In this document: positions 6,075 through 10,238 of the stretch, in pieces
Numbering within the stretch: position 1 is the stretch's first letter
How the letters are laid out: the number at the start of each line of letters is the position of its first letter
From: an uncultured Armatimonadota bacterium
GTDB lineage: Bacteria; Armatimonadota; Armatimonadia; Armatimonadales; Armatimonadaceae
Length of the DNA: 10,238 nucleotides
Assembly: GCA_903915615.1 (NCBI GenBank)
Contig: CAIWTR010000218.1
Coordinates: forward strand, 1 to 10,238
Direction: 5' to 3'
The notes under the pieces: generated by a model
The model's database searches: none
Seen by the model: only the letters and a program-made list of their open reading frames with translations
What the model was told of the DNA's origin: nothing
Program-made: the position numbers and the translations under genes

Positions 6075-6909
6075 TGGTCTTCTTCGAAGCGAGCCACAAC
6101 GTGAACTAAGCATCACCCAGATACAACCGAACCCAAACCAACCACGGACATTCTTCGACTCGGATGCACTTGCAGAGCTGGCTGCATCGATTAAGTCGAC
6201 CGGAATCGTCCAACCGATTCTCGTTCGACCTATTGGTAATGGGACATTTGAGATTGTTGCCGGCGAACGTCGATTTAGAGCGGCCTGTTCAATCGGGATG
6301 CTGCGTGTTCCGGTGGTTATCAAGCCGTATTCGGATGAGGAAGCCCTCACCGTTGCGTTGATTGAAAACCTACTGCGGGAAGACCTCAAACCACTTGAAG
6401 CTGCCATTGCGTACCAGAAATTGCTAGATACATATGCATGGACACAGGATGTTCTTGCAGCGAAAATTGGTAAGAGTCGCTCCGCTATCGCAAACTCCCT
6501 CCGTCTTCTAGGTTTGTCCACGCCCGTTCAACAGGCACTGGATGCAGGTGAAATCTCAGAAGGACATGCCCGCGCTCTCCTTGGGAACAAGGAACAACGC
6601 ACGGATGACAGCTTTATGCGACGACAGCAAGAGCTGCTGCGTGAGGCCAAGGCTGGCAGGATGACCGTCCGCCAACTGGAATCAGAAATGACATCCAGCG
6701 AGACGAAAGGTGAAATCAGACGAGCTGATCGAATAGCCAAGCGTGGCTCAACGGAGGTTCAAGCTGTTGAACAGCTCCTTCGGAGCTCACTTGGGATGCG
6801 AGCGCGCCTTACGGGGAACCTCGACAAAGGCACCGTGGTCATCACCTATTCTTCACAGGAAGAACTCACGCAAATCGTCGATAAAATCACAGGTGGAGAT
6901 GGAAGTTAG
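5977..6909 (+). CDS. parB: ParB/Spo0J chromosome partitioning protein
   Basis: ParB binds parS, hydrolyses CTP as a sliding clamp and activates ParA. The 310-residue product has the basic KKGLGRGLDALLPGG block (12-26) that in the family contacts ParA, the ParB/Srx domain with GERRFRA (96-102) and ENLLREDLKPLEAA (130-143), both tied to CTP binding, a helix-turn-helix region around 155-200 (VLAAKIGKSRSAIANSLRLL), and a C-terminal dimerisation region from about 257 (STEVQAVEQLLRSSLG). The ATG at 5977 has AAGGAG ten bases upstream; ATG at 5992 has AAGGA four bases upstream and gives MPSSTQKKGLGRGL, also acceptable. Both starts overlap parA. The stop TAG shares its last base with the GTG start of the next gene. 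All key residues seem intact. Confidence 0.96.
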   Translation: MLKDGMPSSTQKKGLGRGLDALLPGGGNAPDLDGLLRSEPQRELSITQIQPNPNQPRTFFDSDALAELAASIKSTGIVQPILVRPIGNGTFEIVAGERRFRAACSIGMLRVPVVIKPYSDEEALTVALIENLLREDLKPLEAAIAYQKLLDTYAWTQDVLAAKIGKSRSAIANSLRLLGLSTPVQQALDAGEISEGHARALLGNKEQRTDDSFMRRQQELLREAKAGRMTVRQLESEMTSSETKGEIRRADRIAKRGSTEVQAVEQLLRSSLGMRARLTGNLDKGTVVITYSSQEELTQIVDKITGGDGS

Positions 6910-7475
6910 TGCTGGAAATCCGAGATCTAACCGTGACCGGACGATTGCTCAGCACATCATTCTCCCTCAGAAGTGGCGATGCGATCGTCATCACAGGCCC
7001 TAATGGCTCTGGAAAGTCCACTCTGCTTGACTGTATTTCAGGTGTTCTCAAACCGTCAAGTGGTGTCATATCTATCGACAACAAGCAACAACCAGCCTAC
7101 CTCCCACAGCTCCCGCCACGGCCATTCGCCTACACAGTGCGTGAATACTTGAGTGTTGGTGAAAACCAACATCGGTGGACGAAATTCAATGCGACATTTG
7201 ATGTTGACGCACTCATGGAAAAGGAAATAACTGCTCTCTCTGCTGGACAATGGCAACGCGTAGCAATCACTAAGGTGTTATCTCAACCGAGTTCACTGAT
7301 TTTATTGGATGAACCCGATGCTCCTCTGGATAACCACTGGTCAGAATGCTTGAACACTGTCCTTACAGATGTCATCTCAGAGGGCAGAGTCATTGTGGTT
7401 AGCCTTCATAGACAAGATATCCAGAACTGCTGGAAATATCAGAGCCTAAACTTAACCCCAATACACACTTCTTAA
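6909..7475 (+). CDS. Small ABC-type ATP-binding protein without visible permease
   Basis: This 188-residue protein is a compact ABC ATPase domain. Motifs in order: Walker A GPNGSGKST (30-38), Q-loop YLPQ (64-67), signature LSAGQWQRVAI (110-120, LSAGQ replacing LSGGQ), Walker B LILLDEP (130-136) with catalytic Glu135, D-loop APLD (138-141) and switch His167 in VVSLHR. All catalytic elements are present, but the helical subdomain between Q-loop and signature is short (about 43 residues) and there is little after the H-loop, so it is smaller than typical transporter ATPases (220-250). The start is GTG at 6909, overlapping the parB stop by one base (TAGTG), so it is translationally coupled to parB. 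No membrane protein follows; phoU comes next under its own promoter. It could pair with a permease encoded elsewhere or work on DNA or ribosomes; the substrate is unknown. Confidence 0.88.
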   Translation: MLEIRDLTVTGRLLSTSFSLRSGDAIVITGPNGSGKSTLLDCISGVLKPSSGVISIDNKQQPAYLPQLPPRPFAYTVREYLSVGENQHRWTKFNATFDVDALMEKEITALSAGQWQRVAITKVLSQPSSLILLDEPDAPLDNHWSECLNTVLTDVISEGRVIVVSLHRQDIQNCWKYQSLNLTPIHTS

Positions 7476-7501
7476 CGTTGATAGCAGAAGTTCTTAACAT
7501 T
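7449..7501 (+). repeat. CTTAAC repeats upstream of phoU, possible regulator box
   Basis: CTTAAC occurs at 7451-7456, 7471-7476 and 7493-7498. The last two sit in longer matching units, TTCTTAACGTT (7469-7479) and TTCTTAACATT (7491-7501), exactly 22 bases apart, that is two 11-base steps. PhoB/PhoP-family response regulators bind direct repeats with 11-base periodicity next to the -35 region, and the last unit overlaps the phoU -35. The middle 11 bases do not match, so the assignment as a PHO box is speculative. Confidence 0.4.
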
Positions 7502-7524
7502 AGTGCCAAGTTGGTTGCTACACT
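7494..7524 (+). promoter_or_regulatory. Probable phoU promoter, nearly leaderless
   Basis: TACACT at 7519-7524 is a good -10, and TTAACA at 7494-7499 (five of six to TTGACA) a possible -35, but with a long 19-base spacer typical of activator-dependent promoters. The expected start is about 7531, three bases before the phoU ATG. No Shine-Dalgarno sequence precedes the ATG, consistent with a leaderless or near-leaderless mRNA. Confidence 0.45.
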
Positions 7525-7533
7525 GGATTCACA

Positions 7534-8199
7534 ATGTCTAAGGAAAAACAGTCTGGTGATCTCGAGCTGATGTCCATCACAGCGATGATCATCGAAATGA
7601 GTGTCACCGCCGAAGACATGCTAAGCGCCGCCGTGCGCGGACTAACGCTTCAACTGACCGATACATGCCAAAATGTCATCGACCGGGATGCCATTGTTGA
7701 TGGTCTTGAGGTCTCACTTGAAGCAGCTTGCGTCAAGATGATGGGGCGTCACAATGATAAGACCCTCGATATTCGCTCCATCAGCAATATCATCAAGAAT
7801 GCCAGCGACCTGGAACGTATCGCTGACTACTCGGTAGATATCGCACGGATTGGACAGCGGATGGCAGATGAAGCCATCTACAAGCCGCTGATTGATGTTC
7901 CCCGCTATGCAACCGTAGCCTACGGGATGATTCATGACAGTGTGGATGCCTACTTGTCTCACGATACAGAGCTGGCCGCTCAGGTGATCAAGAGGGATGA
8001 CACAGCCGATTTGTACTACGCGCAAATGCGCGCAACGTTGATTCAGATTCTGCAGCAAGATACGCGCAGCGTGATGCAAGCCACCTATCTTCTCCAGGTA
8101 GCCCACTTTCTCGAGCGCATTTGCGACCACTGCACCAATATTGCGGAGCGGACGACCCATATGGGTACGGCACCAAATCGCGGCAAAAAATCAGCCTGA
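7534..8199 (+). CDS. phoU: PhoU-family phosphate signalling regulator
   Basis: PhoU proteins link the Pst phosphate transporter to the PhoR-type sensor kinase and restrain phosphate uptake and the Pho regulon when phosphate is plentiful. The 221-residue product has the normal length and the two-repeat all-helical layout: DLERIADYSVDIA (92-104) in repeat one and FLERICDHCTNIAERT (192-207) in repeat two are the family's conserved E-R-x-x-D metal-cluster motifs. The first residues and the tail (GTAPNRGKKSA) are variable. The ATG at 7534 has no ribosome binding site, but a -10 stands ten bases upstream. It is unusual that no pstSCAB, phoR or phoP gene is adjacent; the short ATPase upstream lacks the features of a full PstB. 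The CTTAAC repeats before it may be a phosphate-regulator site. Confidence 0.93.
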   Translation: MSKEKQSGDLELMSITAMIIEMSVTAEDMLSAAVRGLTLQLTDTCQNVIDRDAIVDGLEVSLEAACVKMMGRHNDKTLDIRSISNIIKNASDLERIADYSVDIARIGQRMADEAIYKPLIDVPRYATVAYGMIHDSVDAYLSHDTELAAQVIKRDDTADLYYAQMRATLIQILQQDTRSVMQATYLLQVAHFLERICDHCTNIAERTTHMGTAPNRGKKSA

Positions 8200-8225
8200 C
8201 AGAGTTGCCCGCACACAGGTAAGAT
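8196..8225 (+). promoter_or_regulatory. Promoter of the 98-codon gene, probably leaderless
   Basis: CTGACA (8196-8201, five of six to TTGACA, overlapping the phoU stop) and TAAGAT (8220-8225) are spaced by 18 bases. The expected start is 8232-8233, at the ATG itself. The nearest AGG is inside this promoter, 13 bases from the ATG, so it would not act as a ribosome site on such a transcript. Confidence 0.5.
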
Positions 8226-8232
8226 TGTCTTC

Positions 8233-8529
8233 ATGGAGACAACAGATGATGTCATTAATGACTTTATGGGCGGTACGCCCAGAGCGAATCAGTGGCGTGA
8301 GCTGAGGCTTGTCCTTGAAGACCGGCTTGCGGATGCAAAACTTCAGCTTCAAGCAACCGAGGCCGGAAGCGCTGCCCATCGTAGCCTCCAACGAAAAGTG
8401 AAAGAGATGACCTTGCAGGTCACCGCACTCTTCCAGGAAGAAGCCGTCGCGCAATTTGTCGAAGATTCCGTTATTGCAACGGTTTCCAGACCGCATCCCC
8501 TTGAAGTAATGGATGGCTTTGACGACTAG
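8233..8529 (+). CDS. Small helical protein of unknown function
   Basis: The 98-residue product is not recognised. It is mostly charged and helical in character: residues about 18-72 (QWRELRLVLEDRLADAKLQL and following) have regular spacing of Leu, Val and Ala fitting an amphipathic or coiled-coil helix pair, followed by EEAVAQFVEDSVIATVS and an acidic end, MDGFDD. There is no signal peptide, membrane segment or cysteine. Its ATG at 8233 lies at the predicted transcription start. It overlaps the following HAD gene by 17 bases and so heads a three-gene operon. A role as a small adaptor or dimeric regulator is possible from shape alone; no function can be assigned. Confidence 0.7.
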   Translation: METTDDVINDFMGGTPRANQWRELRLVLEDRLADAKLQLQATEAGSAAHRSLQRKVKEMTLQVTALFQEEAVAQFVEDSVIATVSRPHPLEVMDGFDD

Positions 8530-9241
8530 ACCGGTCTGCATCTGGTTTGACCTCGATGACACGCTGATCACGACAACCGCAAGCCTGACAGCGGCAATCA
8601 AGGCCAGCAAAGCATACATCGAAGCCGATTACCCTCAGTTCAGCGAGCGGGACATCGCATACAACAGCATGGATGTCTGGCTTACTGAGCTTGGGCCTGG
8701 GACTGAGGGCTTTGCCGACCTCTCCCAGATGAATCTGAACGCGTTTCGCAGCCATATTGTGCATGGCACGTTGTCCCGGATGGGCATCGAAACAATCGAT
8801 GCTGCCCGCCTGATGGAATGTAGTGCGCTGGCGGAAGAGTCTGCGTGGAGCTGCTTTCCGGGCGTTCACAAGCTCCTTGAGGATCTACAGCAACACGGGA
8901 TTACCCTTGGAATCATTTCCAATGGTCCGACAGCACTACAACATCGCAAACTATCGCAGAGCGGCTTGATCCAATACTTTACGCACATTCTTCTCGACTG
9001 CGAAGTTGGAGTGAGTAAGCCTGACAGCAGAATTTTCGAAGCCGCAGAGACCTTAATGCCCAATTGTCACCACGTGATGGTTGGAAATGACCCTGATGCG
9101 GACATCAACGGCGCAATCAGAGCCAAATGGACAGCCTTTTGGTTTACGCCGGGCTGGGATGCTGCGACAAAACCAACAGAAATAGGTTATATTCCCATCC
9201 AACATCATAGTGAGATATTCGAGTATCTGACAAAAGGTTAG
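8513..9241 (+). CDS. HAD-superfamily hydrolase (phosphatase type, subfamily I)
   Basis: HAD hydrolases remove phosphate from small metabolites through an aspartyl-phosphate intermediate. The 242-residue product has all four motifs: motif I WFDLDDTL (11-18, nucleophile Asp13, acid/base Asp15), motif II SNG (136-138), motif III Lys169 in GVSKPD, and motif IV GNDPDADI (191-198). About 115 residues between motifs I and II form a helical C1 cap, which places it with phosphoglycolate phosphatase, haloacid dehalogenase and YjjG-like nucleotidase relatives. The ending is close to YjjG-like proteins but the substrate cannot be told from sequence. The ATG at 8513 overlaps the upstream gene by 17 bases; only a weak GAAG is seen before it, so coupling is likely. 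The next gene starts five bases after its stop. Confidence 0.9.
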   Translation: MALTTRPVCIWFDLDDTLITTTASLTAAIKASKAYIEADYPQFSERDIAYNSMDVWLTELGPGTEGFADLSQMNLNAFRSHIVHGTLSRMGIETIDAARLMECSALAEESAWSCFPGVHKLLEDLQQHGITLGIISNGPTALQHRKLSQSGLIQYFTHILLDCEVGVSKPDSRIFEAAETLMPNCHHVMVGNDPDADINGAIRAKWTAFWFTPGWDAATKPTEIGYIPIQHHSEIFEYLTKG

Positions 9242-9246
9242 TCACG

Positions 9247-9801
9247 TTGAGCCTGCAAATCTGGACACCGGGACAGGGTGCATCCGGTCTGATCATCATC
9301 CCCAAGCCTACTCCCATCCTAATCGTCACAGGAGGGAGAGTTCATTCTTGGACGCCTCAACACGTTTCGCCCTCAGAACCAACAGCGCCTGTAGAGCTCC
9401 ACCGAACAACCGGTGGCATTTATATCGTAAAGCAACGCCCTGCGAAACCGCGGCGGATTATCGGGCATCCAGAGCTCGCGATGGGCGCAACCGTTCGCAA
9501 GGATGACACCTTGTATGTCAGTATTAGTGAGGCCATTTACCGTCAGCATCAAGGCGAAGACGTCGAATTACACTTCACATCAACATCGGATGATGACAGA
9601 ACACTCGCATGTACCAAGGAGCACGTCTGGAAGCAGTGGGATGAAGACACGCTGCCGGATGGTTGGACACGCCCACGGTCTGTTTCCAAAAGAGCTGCAG
9701 GCAACATCCAAGCAAGTGACAGCGACACAGGCATGCCAAGTCCAAGTGACCCCGACTTGACGATGGCCCTCGAACGCCTTAGAAGCCTGCGTGGATCCTA
9801 A
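9247..9801 (+). CDS. Protein of unknown function, 184 residues
   Basis: I do not recognise this protein. It starts with TTG at 9247, preceded by AAAAGG nine bases upstream and five bases after the HAD stop, so it looks like the third gene of that operon. The first 115 residues look beta-rich, with short hydrophobic strands (GLIIIPKPTPILIVTGG, GGIYIVKQ, DTLYVSI, DVELHFTS). From about 145 the chain is serine, proline and aspartate rich (SDSDTGMPSPSDPD), probably disordered, ending in a short helix, TMALERLRSLRGS. There is no signal peptide, membrane helix or catalytic motif. It converges on the protease gene with only 11 bases between stop codons. The reading frame is well supported by length and spacing; function is open. 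Confidence 0.72.
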   Translation: MSLQIWTPGQGASGLIIIPKPTPILIVTGGRVHSWTPQHVSPSEPTAPVELHRTTGGIYIVKQRPAKPRRIIGHPELAMGATVRKDDTLYVSISEAIYRQHQGEDVELHFTSTSDDDRTLACTKEHVWKQWDEDTLPDGWTRPRSVSKRAAGNIQASDSDTGMPSPSDPDLTMALERLRSLRGS

Positions 9802-9812
9802 CATCGGTCAAA

Positions 9813-10238
9813 TTATGGCGCTTCTGAGAGCTGTACCTCTACTTCGCCCTGCTGATTTCCACGGCGAATGGCGCACTTCACTTTGGAACCGATTTTCTGC
9901 GCTTCCAGAACTCGGCGGAATGAGAGCTCATCCGTAACCTTTTGGCCAGCAAATTCCGTTATCAAATCCCCGCGCTGTAGACCAGCATCGATGGCACCCA
10001 TCCCCCGATACAGATTCCAGACGACCACGCCAGTCGCTTCTGACCCCACGCCCAATGCTCGACGTAACCTGTCATCCAGATTCACCACGATTATGCCAGC
10101 CGTCGGTCTCCGGACCTTACCAAACTTGCGAAGTGAGTCCGCAACACGCATCGCGGTCTGAATCGGAATCGAAAACCCGATGTTCTGGGCATCATTTCGG
10201 ACAAGTGTGTTGATTCCAACCACTCTGCCGCCGAGATC
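9813..10238 (-). CDS. HtrA/DegP-like serine protease, C-terminal part (5' end outside window)
   Basis: HtrA proteases degrade misfolded proteins outside the cytoplasm or at the membrane and combine a trypsin-like domain with PDZ domains. The frame is open to the window edge and gives 141 residues. It begins DLGGRVVGINT, the stretch that in the family directly follows the catalytic GNSGGPL, so the active-site serine should lie a few codons beyond the edge. IGFSIPI is the next conserved protease block. A single PDZ domain follows, from about residue 48 (GIIVVNLDDRLRRALG, then AIDAGLQRGDLITEFAGQKV and SFRRVLEAQKIGSKVKCAIRRG). The stop TAA is at 9813-9815. Whether a membrane anchor exists cannot be seen. 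The order and the single PDZ match DegS/HtrA-type two-domain proteins. Confidence 0.93.
   Translation of the reverse strand, partial: DLGGRVVGINTLVRNDAQNIGFSIPIQTAMRVADSLRKFGKVRRPTAGIIVVNLDDRLRRALGVGSEATGVVVWNLYRGMGAIDAGLQRGDLITEFAGQKVTDELSFRRVLEAQKIGSKVKCAIRRGNQQGEVEVQLSEAP

Noticed and set aside
6909..7475. ABC protein as PstB because phoU follows
   Set aside because: PstB is about 250 residues with a longer helical subdomain, and this gene is coupled to parB while phoU has its own promoter.

Overview
The window is bacterial chromosomal DNA of roughly balanced base composition (GC near one half by eye). It carries tightly packed housekeeping genes, two consensus parS sites and a textbook-style trp attenuator. 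No rRNA, tRNA, insertion sequence, CRISPR array or phage gene was seen. The lineage cannot be fixed from the sequence alone. Features that narrow it are chromosomal-type ParA/ParB with the consensus parS 16-mer, a Trp-codon leader peptide ahead of trpE, and several genes whose likely transcription start falls on or beside the start codon (leaderless mRNAs, common in Actinobacteria and Deinococcus-type bacteria). The parAB-parS block suggests a location near the replication origin, although dnaA and rsmG are not in view.

Layout. Bases 2-523 (+) hold the 3' part of trpC. It converges on a minus-strand operon that runs from about 3474 down to 578: trpL leader peptide, attenuator terminator, trpE, a small putative zinc-ribbon protein, an ABM-fold monooxygenase-like protein, and trpG. 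The four genes after the attenuator are coupled by ATGA overlaps or near-abutting codons, so the two anthranilate synthase subunits are separated by two small genes. A shared divergent control region (about 3475-3566) also drives a 505-codon gene of unknown function on the plus strand (3567-5084). Two parS palindromes (centres 63 bp apart) follow, then parA, parB and a small ABC-type ATPase as one overlapping operon (5226-7475). A short gap with CTTAAC repeats precedes phoU (7534-8199). Next comes a second small operon (8233-9801): a 98-codon helical protein, a HAD-family hydrolase and a 184-codon unknown. The right edge holds the C-terminal part of an HtrA/DegP-like serine protease on the minus strand.

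How the parts work together. TrpE and TrpG form anthranilate synthase, the first committed step of tryptophan synthesis, and TrpC acts later in the same pathway. The leader peptide MWSWHHQSHLHV, with two Trp codons, plus a hairpin with a T7 run just before the trpE start, indicates tryptophan-sensitive attenuation of the whole operon. ParA, ParB and parS form a chromosome segregation system. PhoU points to phosphate signalling, but no pst or pho kinase genes are visible here. The most interesting items are the compact attenuator, the two extra genes inside the trpE-trpG operon, the 505-codon unknown beside parS, the orphan ATPase coupled to parB, and a strong excess of the hexamer GGATGC/GCATCC.
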